Assembly: GCF_036785885.1 (NCBI RefSeq)
Contig: NC_092323.1
Coordinates: 12,098,501 to 12,162,500, forward strand
Length of the DNA: 64,000 nt
Direction: 5' to 3'
DNA from: Coffea arabica
Taxonomy: Eukaryota; Streptophyta; Magnoliopsida; Gentianales; Rubiaceae
Part shown: positions 1-11,290 of the stretch, in pieces
Layout of the letters: every line of letters begins with the position of its first letter
Position numbering within the stretch: position 1 is the first letter of the stretch
Notes under the pieces: generated by a model
Database searches by the model: none
What the model was told of the DNA's origin: nothing
The model's input: the letters and a program-made list of their open reading frames with translations, nothing else
Position numbers and translations under genes: made by a program

Positions 1-694
1 CAACCGAGCTACCCACGAAAGGCTATTCGACGTAACTACATGAGAGTTATCTGCAATGCCGTCTCCCTAACTCATCAGATGTCAAGGTGCTAATGCGAAT
101 TAAATCAATCATATTCTTGGCCTCCTCGTCCGAGTAAAAGATCTAGATGACTTGGGAAAGGACATCTTGGAAACTAATCCGAACAACTAGTACGACGCTT
201 CTTGGATCTAGGTCCAAAATCAAAATAGAGTCTGGTACTTGTTCGGTATTCCAATATCGGGAGTAGAAGTGTTGTTAATATTATTATTATTATTATTATT
301 ATTATAGTAATGGTAGCAGTATACATATATGAGTGTGTCTACAGTTTTACGTAACAATTTCTGATACATGGTGCATTAATTCTGGCAATGAGAAATTAAA
401 GAGAATTTGGAAACTTCCCAGATTTTATATCTTGAGCATTACCTAGCAGATCATCCATGATTCCAATTGCATGTGTTTGGGAGTTCAAGACAACTCATGG
501 TGTATTAGGTTAAAGTATCTTCCTCGTTTATTTTAGCACTTTAAAATTTTTAAATTTCTATATGTTAGTTTTTTGTGTGAAGTATGATATGGTATGATCA
601 TATATGAGAAAAGTTAAATAAATCAACATAAGTTATTGATACACAATGATTTCTGTTCAAAAAACAATTATAACTAATCGGTGACCAATTTACT
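1..694. other. Intergenic, no gene seen
   Basis: No coding region, RNA gene or element with clear ends was recognised. A short (TTA)n microsatellite lies at about 279-306. The last eight bases (687-694, AATTTACT) are the left target-site copy of the MITE that follows. Confidence 0.6.
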
Positions 695-1303
695 TAGGGG
701 TGACAATGGGGCGGGGTTGGGGCGGGAGAACCTTCCCCCACCCCCCACCCCGTTGTCAAACCCTTGTCCCGCCCCCGCTCCCGCCCCGTTTCCCCTACGG
801 TCTCCTACGGAGAAGAAATCAACTTATCATAAATGTTCATTTACAATAATACAATTGTGAACAATGTTAAATAAGATTAAAAAACTGTCAATATGAAAAT
901 AAAGTATAACAAGTCAAGTTACATTCAGTGCGGAGGAAGGGAACTGATCGAAATAAAAAAGGGTTAGGAGCAAAACAGGTTGGAATTGGATAGTTTAGTC
1001 TTGGGGGGGCGTTAGAAACAAATTAACAATAGTCCAAGAAATTTCTTCAGTTGTTGCGGCGGCCGTTGACATTGACTAGCATTGTACTTGTAAGTAAGGA
1101 TGCAACTTTTGAAAATTTAGGATTGTATTATATATATATATATATTTTAATTGTATGCGGGGAACGGGACGGGGGATGGGGCGGATGTATGTTTCCCCAC
1201 CCCCCGCCCCGTTTTAAGGCGGGGGGGAAATATTTTGACCCTGCCCCATTTCTACCCCCGCGGTGCGGGTTCCTACGGGCACCTACCCCCATTGCTATCC
1301 TTA
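695..1303. mobile_element. hAT-type MITE, 609 bp
   Basis: The ends are imperfect inverted repeats: TAGGGGTGACAATGGGG on the left and, on the complementary strand, TAAGGATAGCAATGGGG on the right. They are flanked by a perfect 8-bp direct repeat AATTTACT (687-694 and 1304-1311), the hAT signature. Both subterminal zones are rich in GGGGCGGG/CCCCGCCCC blocks, which is why spurious short ORFs appear here. There is no transposase, so it is non-autonomous. The perfect target duplication suggests a fairly recent insertion. Confidence 0.85.
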
Positions 1304-1311
1304 AATTTACT

Positions 1312-3286
1312 AGGTGATAAATTACATCTTGTTATAAAATTTATGATTGTTTTCTCCTTGATTTTGACCAAATATTTCATTAATTAATAGATTCTACTTA
1401 TATTTGGTAATTGGTGTTGGTTGCAGGAATTCGAGCAAAAAGTAATAAAGATGTGATTTTTAACTGAATTTTTGTGCGATTCAGCATGATGCGTCAAGGT
1501 CCAAACCCTACATGTCCAGAAAGTTCGGGGATTTAGCACGTGATCTCCAATCTTAAATTGAAGTCCTGGAAGTTAGATTCTTCACCGAATGAATAGTCTC
1601 TTACTTTTGTTACAATAGTAGTCTAGGCTATTTTTAAGGACTCTTTAAAAAATTATTCGTTGGATTATTAGAATTAGGACTTTGTTTTTAAAGAGTAGTT
1701 TAGTCGGAATAGGAGACCAAGAAAAAGAGGATTGTCGTATATCTTTTCTTCTTTTTTTTTCTCACGAAGTCAGGACATCATGGGGACTTCTTTGCTTTTC
1801 CTCAAGAAATAAGAACGACGTCTTTTTCTTTTCTTTTCTTTTTGGCGTTCCATCCTATAATTGAAGAATGGTTTCGACAATTGATTCAACTATTTTGCGT
1901 GTGATTTCTTCAATGGAAATGAACTAAACTTCTCGTTTTCTAGTCAAGGGACGATGGAGGATTTGGTTCAACTAAAATTATAAGATCAAATTGATTATAT
2001 TTATTTTTTATTTACTGGTATTCGTATGCTCTCTGATTTAATTTTTTATGGTTATTATATTATTTGAATATCTAGGACCTGGTGTTTAAATTAATCTAAT
2101 AATCTAAAACAATTAAAGTAATTAAATTCATAATTTTTAATTGTTTTAAACTAGTGGTAACTGACATGATTAGATTTATCGCAGAGGAACATATAGGCTA
2201 ATTTAAAATAACCATCATAACGCGTTATTTACTTAGAACAGAAAATTGAACTCTACGGTCATAGTTAGAGTTATTTTTTGATTAGGACAATGGTTAATAG
2301 TCGCACCTCAATCACCAATACATTAAGGAGAAATTGATTACCATCGATTGTTTAGCAATTATAACTTGTTTATCAGTGCGTAAATGGAATTATCATTATA
2401 TCAATGATCAATTGAATGAATCATATCCGAAATTATTTCTTGGTTAGAGTTTATCTATTATTACTTCAATTTTAATAAATTGTCATTTAGTTTTTATATA
2501 TTTATTTTAATTGAGTTGTTTTAATTATTTCCAGTTTATAAAAATCTCCCATATTCCAAGCTCTAGAAGAAACGAATTTTTTCCAGTCCCTTGAATTCGA
2601 TCCTACTCATCGTTATATATAAAAATTTATATTTTATTTGAATAGATATTTATTATTGTAGAAGATATGACACCCATCGCTAGGGACGGAGAGAGCACTA
2701 GGCAAAGCTGCCCTTGACAACATGCTAGCTTTAGGTGTCAAAGTTTGATTAGGCTGCATGGAACTTCTGCGAAGTTTGTCTGGACGTTATTTGTGCATGA
2801 AAAGCCAAAAATGGTCGGGTGGCTCTGACTAGCTTAAGTGAAAAGAAGTTACAATTGACCAAACTAATAAAAAGGATCATTGGATTTAAATCTCCACATT
2901 TGCAAAAATCACCCACTATTGCTCAAATCCATGGGAGGAGCATTACCGCATTAGTTTGACATACGCACAACCTGGCCAGTAAAACCACCTATCTCACGAA
3001 TCTATTAAAAGAAAAAAAAATCTACAGGGGATGGAAGGACTGGGTTCTTTATCTTCATAAGGATTTTAGACATCATATAGGAGGCTGATCATTAGCAGAA
3101 ATAGTGGGGGAGCTAGTAGTCAAGGTTAAAGGAAACAACTGTTTTAGTATAGAATACATTATTATTAAAGGCAATAGATATATGTATATATATATAATGA
3201 ATAATAACATAGAAATGTATAGACAACTGGTACGATAGTTTTTCCAATATTTTCAAAATTATAAAATGTTTCACTGACATAAATAA
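1312..3286. other. Intergenic, no gene seen
   Basis: AT-rich sequence with only short chance ORFs on either strand. No terminal repeats or conserved protein stretches were recognised. A TA-rich run lies at about 3178-3198. Confidence 0.5.
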
Positions 3287-4323
3287 TGTAAGGCCGGGTG
3301 CAACCCAATGAGTACAAACAATTTCACAATGATGCACAAAAATATATCAAATTTAAGCACAATAAAGAAAACTTAATTAAAGAGAAAAGATAAGAAATGC
3401 AAACCAAATATCAATCCAATAGCCTCTTCAATAGATGGCGATGCTAACCAAGATGTACAAGTGAAGGCTCACTCCTTCCTCACTCCAAACACTCTTTGGT
3501 TGAGCCAAGGAGTTTTACAACTATTCTAGTTAACCCTCAACAACCTACACTTGAAAGATCACTCACCCAATTAAGAACTATTTTATACAAATGAGGCAAC
3601 CTTCACCAAAGTTTTACCACTTCAAGTGATAGGTTCACCTTCACCAAGGTTTTACTCCACTTAGAGAGTAACCTTCACTTGAGCAACCTCACAACCCAAC
3701 TTTCCCAACCCCTTATACAACTAACAAAGAATTTTTCTACTCAAAAATCTCACTTGTAAGCTTGTATTTTGTGTTGGCAAACGTCCTCTGCCTTCTTGTG
3801 TTTTGGGGTATTTATAGAAGGTGAGAAATGACTCCAAAAGGCTCTCCAACGGTCAAATATTAAATGCTGTCGAAACTAGCCGTTGGCCTGTCGGACGTCC
3901 GACAGCTTAGTCATCGTCCGATCCCATCGTCCGAAAAATCAGTCAAGTTGTTGTTCGGACGTCCGATGGGATTTTATCGTCCGAACTTCTGTGTCCGAAC
4001 GTCGTCCAGAGAGTTATCAAATTTTCGTGGAATTTTTAGGACGTCCGATGAGATTGATGTGCGTCCGAAGCATGCGTCCGATCCATCCGGACGTCCGATG
4101 CTTCCTCACGAGCGTCCGACAGAATTTCCTTCTTGATGTTCTTCATCCTTTCGGACGTCCGATAGCTTCCTTTCGGACGTCCCACATGAGTGCCCTGTTT
4201 TTGCTTCTTCTTTTGTGCCACAAGAATCTGTTCTAACAAATTGCTCACATAAAAACATTAGCCCAAATCTACATTTTGGTTTGTTAATCATCAAAACCAA
4301 GGACTGATCAACCAAGGTCAACA
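3287..4323 (-). repeat. Left LTR (3' LTR in sense)
   Basis: 1,037 bp, the same length as the right LTR and more than 98% identical by eye. About 3890-4185 contains a cluster of CGTCCGA/TCGGACG words, several as the palindrome TCGGACGTCCGA. It ends at the purine tract. Confidence 0.9.
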
Positions 4324-4676
4324 ATCTCCCCCTTTTTGATGATGACAAACAAAATGAAGATTTCTTTGATCAAATAAGTTCAAATAAAACTCCCCCTTAG
4401 AAAATGCCAACATACAAAGAAACTTCAATAAGTCCTACTCCCCCTTTTGGCATCAATATAAAAATATTAGCCCAAATCTACATTTTGGTTTGTTAATCAT
4501 CAAAACCAAGGACTGATCAACCAAGGTCAACAATCTCCCCCTTTTTGATGATGACAAACAAAATGAAGATTTCTTTGATCAAATAAGTTCAAATAAAACT
4601 CCCCTTAGAAAATGCCAACATACAAAGAAACTTCAATAAGTCCTACTCCCTCTTTTGGCATCAATCAAAAAGCCAA
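4258..4676. repeat. Tandem duplication across the LTR end and purine tract
   Basis: A segment of about 209 bp starting TTAGCCCAAATCTACATT occurs at about 4258 and again at about 4467. It covers the last ~65 bp of the left LTR, the purine tract and the adjacent interior. The second copy therefore carries an extra LTR edge and an extra purine tract inside the element. Confidence 0.8.
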
Positions 4677-6218
4677 CTTCCCCTTTATTTTCAAGTCAAG
4701 ACCATAATAGGGTCCTTGGGAGTTATTACAACATGATCTAGCAATCCACATGGATTTCATACCTTTTCTCATATTTTTCTTTACATAACAATCATTTTGC
4801 ATATGTCCAAATTGGCAACAAAAGTGACACATGATAGAAGTATTTTGCACATACGTGGATTTAATGCAACTAATTTTCTTACTTCTTATCATAGCAAACT
4901 TATTTGTACCTTGAAAAGATTTGCTTTCTTTTGTTTGAGAAAACGTTTGTTTTTCATTTTGGAGAAACTCGTTCAAATCATTAATTCTTTTCTTTAACAC
5001 ATTTTGTTCCTCCAACATTTTTTCATAAAACTTTGTTTTCTCTTCCAACTTCCTTTTCAAATTATTTTTGCAATCAAAAACACTTTTTTGATTTTTTAAA
5101 TCATCATTTTCCATTCTCAAACATTTGTTTTCTTGAAAAAGTTTGGAGTTTTCTTCCAACAAATCATTTATTTTTGTTTTCAAATCTTTATTTTTAGCAT
5201 AAGATTTTCTCAAACTTTTATGCATTTTAATCATAAGAATTTTCACATCATCATCTTCATTATCTTCATCACAAGAAGAGTGATAAGAACTTACATCATC
5301 TTCTCCAACGGCCATTAGTGCCATTTGGGCCAACTCTTCTTTTTCTCTTTTTGAATTGCATTCATCCCATGTAATTTTGCAATCTCCTCTTGAACATCTC
5401 TTGTTGAAGATCTTCTTGAAACTTTTGATGTGAGGAGTTATATCATTGTCCACTTCCATGATTTCATTACCCATGAAGGATGGGTTATCCCCCACTTGAG
5501 ATGCTTTAAAAGTTATGCCTCTCTTATACATTCTTGCATTTTCTTCCTCTTGCACTTTGAATTTCAGCTTTAATTCATAAGAGGTTAGGGTATCCACAAG
5601 AGATTCAATGGACATAGAATTTAAATCCTTTGCCTCTTCTATAGCATTTATTTTGTTTTCCCATTCTTTTGGCAAGGCATTCAAAATCTTTCTATTTTTC
5701 TCACCCAAATAATATTCTTTTCCAAGCAATTTAAGATCTTCAATAATGTCACAAAATCTACTACACATCTTATCAACATTTTCAAGAGGATGTATTTTGA
5801 AAAATTCATATTGAGAAACAAGCAAAGATTTCTTTTGTTCTTTAATATCTTGGTTACCTTCATGAAATACACACAATTTATCCCAAATATCTTTAGCTGA
5901 TTTACAACCTTTAATCCTACTAGATTCATTTACATCTAATGCATTGTACAATATACACATGGCCTTGGCATTCAAAGAAAGGTATCTCTTGTCTTTTTCA
6001 TTCAATTCTTGTCTAGTCTTTAATCTACTCAAATTGGTGGTAGAGTCAACTATTCTAGCTTCATAAGGACCATCTTCTACCACATACCATAATTCAATAT
6101 AAACGGATTGTAAGAAAATCATCATTCTTTGTTTCCACATGCTAAAATGAGAACCATTAAACATAGGTGGTCTATCAATAGATTGCCCTTCTAAAAAGGA
6201 AACTTTTATGGTTGCCAT
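4665..6218 (-). CDS. Gag-like polyprotein of the LTR element
   Basis: A 517-residue frame counted from the ATG at 6218; the open frame runs upstream to 6350, but that part covers the primer-binding site and LTR and is unlikely to be coding. The N-terminal half has the copia Gag core: residues near 'FNGSHFSMWKQRM', a W-D-K-L segment and a region rich in L, E and K. A coiled-coil-like, N/K/E-rich middle follows, then a zinc knuckle near the C-terminus (CHFCCQFGHMQNDC, a C-x2-C-x4-H-x4-C pattern). Gag proteins of this family package the element RNA in cytoplasmic particles. No polymerase domains follow. Identification as copia Gag is secure; expression is not known. Confidence 0.85.
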   Translation of the reverse strand: MATIKVSFLEGQSIDRPPMFNGSHFSMWKQRMMIFLQSVYIELWYVVEDGPYEARIVDSTTNLSRLKTRQELNEKDKRYLSLNAKAMCILYNALDVNESSRIKGCKSAKDIWDKLCVFHEGNQDIKEQKKSLLVSQYEFFKIHPLENVDKMCSRFCDIIEDLKLLGKEYYLGEKNRKILNALPKEWENKINAIEEAKDLNSMSIESLVDTLTSYELKLKFKVQEEENARMYKRGITFKASQVGDNPSFMGNEIMEVDNDITPHIKSFKKIFNKRCSRGDCKITWDECNSKREKEELAQMALMAVGEDDVSSYHSSCDEDNEDDDVKILMIKMHKSLRKSYAKNKDLKTKINDLLEENSKLFQENKCLRMENDDLKNQKSVFDCKNNLKRKLEEKTKFYEKMLEEQNVLKKRINDLNEFLQNEKQTFSQTKESKSFQGTNKFAMIRSKKISCIKSTYVQNTSIMCHFCCQFGHMQNDCYVKKNMRKGMKSMWIARSCCNNSQGPYYGLDLKIKGKLAF

Positions 6219-6276
6219 GATCTTTACTCCAAGCCGATTGAGCTTGGTCTCAAGGAGACCAAGCTCTGATACCAAT

Positions 6277-7313
6277 TGTAAGGCCGGGTGCAACCCAATG
6301 AGTACAAACAATTTCACAATGATGCACAAAGATATATCAAATTTAAGCACAATAAAGAAAACTTAATTAAAGAGAAAAGATAAGAAATGCAAACCAAATA
6401 TCAATCCAATAGCCTCTTCAATAGATGGCGATGCTAACCAAGATGTACAAGTGAAGGCTCACTCCTTCCTCACCCCAAACACTCTTTGGTTGAGCCAAGG
6501 AGTTTTACAACTATTCTAGTTAACCCTCAACAACCTACACTTGAAAGATCACTCACCCAATTAAGAACTATTTTATACAAATGAGGCAACCTTCACCAAG
6601 GTTTTACCACTTCAAGTGATAGGTTCACCTTCACCAAGGTTTTACTCCACCTAGAGAGTAACCTTCACTTGAGCAACCTCACAACCCAACTTTCCCAACC
6701 CCTTATACAACCAACAAAGAATCTTTCTACTCAAAAATCTCACTTGTAAGCTTGTATTTTGTGTTGGCAAAAGTCCTCTGCCTTCTTGTGTTTTGGGGTA
6801 TTTATAGAAGGTGAGAAATGGCTCCAAAAGGCTCTCCAACGGTCAAATATTAAATGCTGTCGAAACTAGCCGTTGGCCTGTCGAACGTCCGACAGTTTAG
6901 TCATCGCCCGATCCCATCGTCCGAAAAATCAGTCAAGTTGTTGTTCGGACGTCCGATGGGATTTTATCGTCCGAGCTTCTGTGTCCGAACGTCGTCCAGA
7001 GAGTTATCAATTCTTCGTAGAATTTTTAGGACGTCCGATGAGATTGATGTGCGTCCGAAGCATGCGTCCGATCCATCCGGACGTCCGATACTTCCTCACG
7101 AGCGTCCGACAGAATTTCCTTCTTGATGTTCTTCATCCTTTCGGACGTCCGATAGCTTCCTTTCGGACGTCCCACATGAGTGCCCTGTTTTTGCTTCTTC
7201 TTTTGTGCCACAAGAATCTGTTCTAACAAATTGCTCACATAAAAACATTAGCCCAAATCTACATTTTGGTTTGTTAATCATCAAAACTAAGGACTGATCA
7301 ACCAAGGTCAACA
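6277..7313 (-). repeat. Right LTR (5' LTR in sense)
   Basis: Partner of the left LTR, flanked on the outside by the target copy AATAA (7314-7318) and on the inside by the primer-binding site. The CGTCCGA cluster lies at about 6880-7175. Confidence 0.9.
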
Positions 7314-7318
7314 AATAA

Positions 7319-8125
7319 TGTTAAAGTAATGATATGATTAATGTTTTTGTACATTAGACAGGTATAGTTCTTAAAAATAAATTCAAATGTAAATCATTCA
7401 TTCAATGGCAATCCGTTTGGATTGTAAATATTGTAGGAGTTTTGTAGAAAAAAAAAAACACTATTGTAACATTGTTTTAACATATGATGTATGTGAGGTA
7501 AAAAGATGGTTGAAAATGTGTTAAGGAATATTCTCATAGAAACTCAAAATATTTTCCATGAAGAATAAATTTTAATGTTTTCAACTACAAAAAAATCCAA
7601 AAAAAAAAAAAAAATAGCGCACAAATGTATACATAATCATTTCTTTCGCTGGAAAAACTAAATAATAAAAATCAAAGATTGAAAGGTTAGTTCTGTTTTT
7701 TTATAACTCTAGCATCATAATACTTGTATCAGGCTAATCTTCATCTGAATAAAATTCTTCACAAGCAACAGTTTGAATTGACCAAATCCAAATTGAATAA
7801 GATTGGTGCAATAAGTATAAGATCCGTAATCCAAGGTACTAATTAATTAAGAATCTAATTATGTCCAGCAATGACGTTTATATAAACAACTATGCCGTCC
7901 AAAACACGCTAAGATTCATTTATATTTAATTATCAACTCCAACGTTATACTACACCGGCCACTTAATTAAGTACTTTAATCTTATTCAATTCCAGTTTTT
8001 CTATTTTGTTGTTTGGATATATTACTGCAACAATTGTTCTTCTCTGCATCTGTACAGCCTTGTCCTCAAAATTTGGCAAGCCAGTGTAGCAATTAGCCCG
8101 GGAGAGATTAATTATAGAGCGATTA
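7319..8125 (+). promoter_or_regulatory. Upstream region of the first UGT gene
   Basis: No gene lies here. A TATA-like TTTATATAAA occurs at 7877-7886, directly preceded by TGACG (7872-7876), a core recognised by plant TGA-type bZIP factors. It is about 240 bp before the ATG at 8126, so the leader would be long; a second AT-rich candidate lies near 7917. Poly-A and T runs at 7450-7460 and 7590-7615 are the only other notable features. Promoter use is inferred, not shown. Confidence 0.4.
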
Positions 8126-9487
8126 ATGGCTGACAATAGGAAATTACACGTAGCAGTGTTCCCATGGCTAGCATTTGGCCACCTGATTCCATTTTTTGAG
8201 GTGGCCAAATTCATAGCTCAAAAGGGCCACAAAATTTCCTTCCTATCCACCCCTAGGAACATGAATCGCTTGCCAACTTTGCCTCCAGACTTAGTCCCGT
8301 GTTTTGATTTCGTTAATCTCACATTACCAAGGATAGAAAACCTTCCCGAAAATGCAGAGGCCACTATGGATGTTCCCCCTGAAGACATCCATTTTCTCAA
8401 GAAAGCATTTGATGGTCTTGAAGATGAGTTGACTCAGTTCCTTGAGTCTTCAACTCCTGATTGGATTATTTACGATTTTGCTCCTTATTGGTTACCTCCC
8501 ATTGCTGCTCAGCTTAGAATTTCTCGTGCCCATTTCTTTGTGATTAATGCATGGTTTTTGGATTTTTTTGGACCAACATCGGTCATGATCGATTCCCCCA
8601 AGAAAGATTTGACTCTTAAGGATTACACTGCCCCCCCGAAATGGATTCCATTTCCTACGAATTTAGCATATAGGATGTACGAGTGGAAACGGACTCTGGA
8701 GACGTCAAACAAGCCTGGAGGGAGCGTTACTGATACGTATCGGCTTGGCTCGGCCATATCGGGGTGTGACATGATTATAATTCGTCACTGCTTCGAGTTT
8801 GAACCGTTATGGTTGAACCTGCTCGAAGAACTTCATCATAAGCCAGTCATTCCACTCGGTCTCATGCCACCAGGTGATCAAGAAATTGAAACCATTGACA
8901 AAAATGAATCGTGGGTTGCAATCAAGGAGTGGCTTGATGAGCAGAAGAAGTTGTCTGCGGTTTATGTAGCTTTGGGGAGTGAGGTGGGACTGAGTCAAGA
9001 TGAACTCACTGAGTTAGCTCTTGGATTGGAGCTGTCAGGTTTAAGCTTCTTCTGGGCTTTAAGGAGGTCTGATTCGTTGGAGCTACCAAATGGGTTTCTG
9101 GAGAGAGTTAAGGACCGAGGGATTGTATGGGAAACTTGGGCTCCCCAATCCAAGATACTAAGTCATGACTCGGTCGGCAGTTTCTTGACCCACTGTGGCT
9201 GGAGTTCTATAATTGAGGGACTTGAGTTTGGTCGAGCACTAATAATGTTACCAATAGCTGTTGATCAAGGTTTGAATGCAAGGATTCTGGTGGATTCAAA
9301 GGTGGGTGTAGAAATTCCAAGAGATGAAAATGATGGTTCTTTCACTAGAAATTCTGTGGCCGAGTCAGTTAAGAAAGTAACAGTTTGTGAAGATGGTCAG
9401 ATTTTCAGGGATAAAGCAAAGGAACTGAGTTATGTATTTGGAGATAAAGATATGCACAATAGGTACATGATAATGATAATGAGTTAA
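8126..9487 (+). CDS. UGT91-like UDP-glycosyltransferase, altered C-terminus
   Basis: Single-exon family-1 glycosyltransferase of 453 residues, transferring a sugar from a UDP-sugar to a small acceptor in the cytosol. The N-terminal domain has the catalytic His19 in WLAFGHLIPF and Asp117 in [12 protein letters not shown]. The PSPG donor-binding box runs from Trp338 to Gln381 and includes HCGWSS. Within it the usual G-x-P is G-R-A (Ala371), which is unusual. The start fits the family N-terminus exactly. The tail after FGDKDMHNRY departs from the family: the expected YLEN ending is still present just downstream of the stop in another frame (about 9492-9503), so a small indel has cut off about ten residues. 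Closest named relatives are UGT91 enzymes such as soyasaponin rhamnosyltransferase and stevia UGT91D2, which act on existing glycosides; the acceptor here is unknown. It may be functional or newly impaired. Confidence 0.85.
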   Translation: MADNRKLHVAVFPWLAFGHLIPFFEVAKFIAQKGHKISFLSTPRNMNRLPTLPPDLVPCFDFVNLTLPRIENLPENAEATMDVPPEDIHFLKKAFDGLEDELTQFLESSTPDWIIYDFAPYWLPPIAAQLRISRAHFFVINAWFLDFFGPTSVMIDSPKKDLTLKDYTAPPKWIPFPTNLAYRMYEWKRTLETSNKPGGSVTDTYRLGSAISGCDMIIIRHCFEFEPLWLNLLEELHHKPVIPLGLMPPGDQEIETIDKNESWVAIKEWLDEQKKLSAVYVALGSEVGLSQDELTELALGLELSGLSFFWALRRSDSLELPNGFLERVKDRGIVWETWAPQSKILSHDSVGSFLTHCGWSSIIEGLEFGRALIMLPIAVDQGLNARILVDSKVGVEIPRDENDGSFTRNSVAESVKKVTVCEDGQIFRDKAKELSYVFGDKDMHNRYMIMIMS

Positions 9488-10361
9488 TAATGTATTTGGA
9501 AAATTGGACTGTGAATTATGATAATGATCAATTTTTGTGTTTTGTTTTGTTATATTATGTTGTTTCTCATTGTTAAAGTGTCATGTTGGTAATAATGGTG
9601 CCAATTCTTCAATTCCCCTGCGAAAATGTATCCAGTGGGGTACATTGCATGTCACAGTCTCAAGGGGAAATGAGCTACGGATAGAGATTAAAATATCCCA
9701 AGTTTATAACCCATGACATATGTTCTTGGGAAAAGAGACCAATGAACTTGATCAATATATCCAAATCTTGACCTCCATGTCAAAATTACTTGCCCCAATA
9801 TTGCACTAAAAGTGCTTAAAATAAATGAAAGTTTTGTAGGAGTATTTGTATTAGAATCTTTTCAACATAAGATTTTGATAGCTAGAAAAACTGATACATC
9901 TCAAAAAGTAATGATTAAAACATCTATGGAGAACCCAAAAAGAAAAAAGAAAAAAAAATAAAAAAGATTCATGATAAAAAAAAATGTAGCAAAATTTGAG
10001 CTACTGAAAAGTACATTTGAGTTTCGTACTATTTCCAAAAATAGCAAATTCTTCTCTATCATAAGAAATGATGAAGGTCCAATATCAATTATTGGAAGCA
10101 TGATTCATGTCGTTTACCCCTTAAAAGAAATTGACATGCAATTGAACAGAACATGAATCATATGGGTAAGCGCCAGAATGAAGACTATATAGCCTGTAAT
10201 TCAGCAAACTAAATCATTGATAAACTTTAGCTTCTTATAAACCTCAGTATTAACGGGCCAACTCTCTGTTTGAATTGCACGAAAACAAAGAAATTCTGAA
10301 ATTTTTTGTAATGCATATGCATGCGTACCTTTATCCAGAAAATGTTATACAATATAATCTT
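9488..10361. other. Intergenic with a promoter-like UGT relic
   Basis: No gene. About 10075-10250 resembles the upstream region of the UGT pseudogene at 37464 (compare 36305-36440 and 37403-37460): shared words include ATTATTGGAAG, GATTCATGT, CGCCAGAATG and a TAAACTTTAGCTTCT-like stretch near the expected leader. The similarity stops about where the start codon should be. It looks like the surviving upstream part of a UGT copy whose coding region has gone. The last nine bases (10353-10361) are the target copy of the next element. Confidence 0.5.
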
Positions 10362-10789
10362 GGGAAAAATGCACTTTTCATCTTCAAAATTTGGGCTGTT
10401 GACTAATTTCATCCTCAAAGTTTCACCCAAAACACATTTCATCCTCAAAGTTACGTAATTTTGGCCAATTAAGGACAATTGACGGGAAATAAAGAAATTG
10501 GTGTTAAATCCAACTGTAAACCCAACAAAAAATGGATTTAACCGAATGGAGCCATTTTTTAACAGAACAAAAATTGTTGCAACGGACGAAAACCAACATT
10601 CTTCTCCTTCTTCCCTCTGTCTTTTTGCAACCCCAAATTTTTTTTCTCAATCTCTGGATTTCTTAGACGTTTGCAAATGCCAAATCCAGTTGTAAGGTTC
10701 GTTTACTTGGTGGAGGTTGATTTCCACCACATCCCCATCCCTAACACCCACCTTGGTTTCTTCCTCCTTCACCTCCCTATCTCCAACCG

Positions 10790-11290
10790 TCTCTTTCACC
10801 CCCTCTACCACCACCACCACCTCCTCCACTACTGCCGCCGCCATCACCACCACTCCCACTTCCCCAACCATGGCCTCCACCATTTCCACCACCGCCGCCT
10901 CCTCCTCCACCTCCACCCCCACCCGCACCTCCACGTCCATCTCCACCGCCACCACTGCCAGCACCTCTGCCACCACTACCTCTCCTTCTACCGCATGTAT
11001 GTTTTCCTCTCCTTTTCCTCCTTCCACCACCTCTCCCTCCACTACCACTTCCACCGCCTCCACCTCCATCTCCACCGCCGCCGCCACTACCGCCGCCGCC
11101 ATCCCCTCCTTCTCCTCCACTACCTCCATAGTGCGCAACCTGATTGCCATTTACTTCCAGAACTCGTACCGTTATGGTGAACAATCACATTCCCATCCTT
11201 TGCATGTTGACCATTTCCACTCTCACTTCCCCAACCACCGCCTCCTCCATTTCCACCACCGCCTCCTCCCCCACCCCAAAACAATAGATG
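10790..11290. repeat. CCN/GGN low-complexity stretch inside the Pack-MULE
   Basis: A run dominated by CCACCN, CCTCCN and CCGCCN triplets. All frames stay open because stop codons are rare in such sequence: the + frames give Thr/Ser-rich or His-rich peptides and the - frame a Gly-rich peptide. It may be a captured glycine-rich coding stretch or a simple-sequence expansion. I do not call a gene. Confidence 0.6.

Larger units (their letters stand above)
3287..7313 (-). mobile_element. Gag-only LTR retrotransposon (Ty1-copia type, TR-GAG-like)
   Basis: The element has two 1,037-bp LTRs (3287-4323 and 6277-7313), each beginning TGTAAGGCC and ending GTCAACA on the + strand, and a 5-bp target duplication AATAA (3282-3286 and 7314-7318). 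It reads on the - strand. A primer-binding site resembling the initiator-Met tRNA type (TGGTATCAGAGC in sense) abuts the right LTR at about 6255-6276, and a purine tract abuts the left LTR at about 4324-4340. The roughly 1.95-kb interior holds a gag-like reading frame and no protease, integrase or reverse transcriptase, so it matches the gag-only class known in plants as TR-GAG and would need enzymes in trans. I count about 17 differences between the LTRs (under 2%), which suggests insertion within roughly the last million years at usual plant rates. It looks structurally whole. Confidence 0.9.

Noticed and set aside
4036-4348. Short ORFs in the LTRs repeated at 7026-7314
   Set aside because: They are conserved only because the two LTRs are near-identical, and they have no Gag or Pol features.
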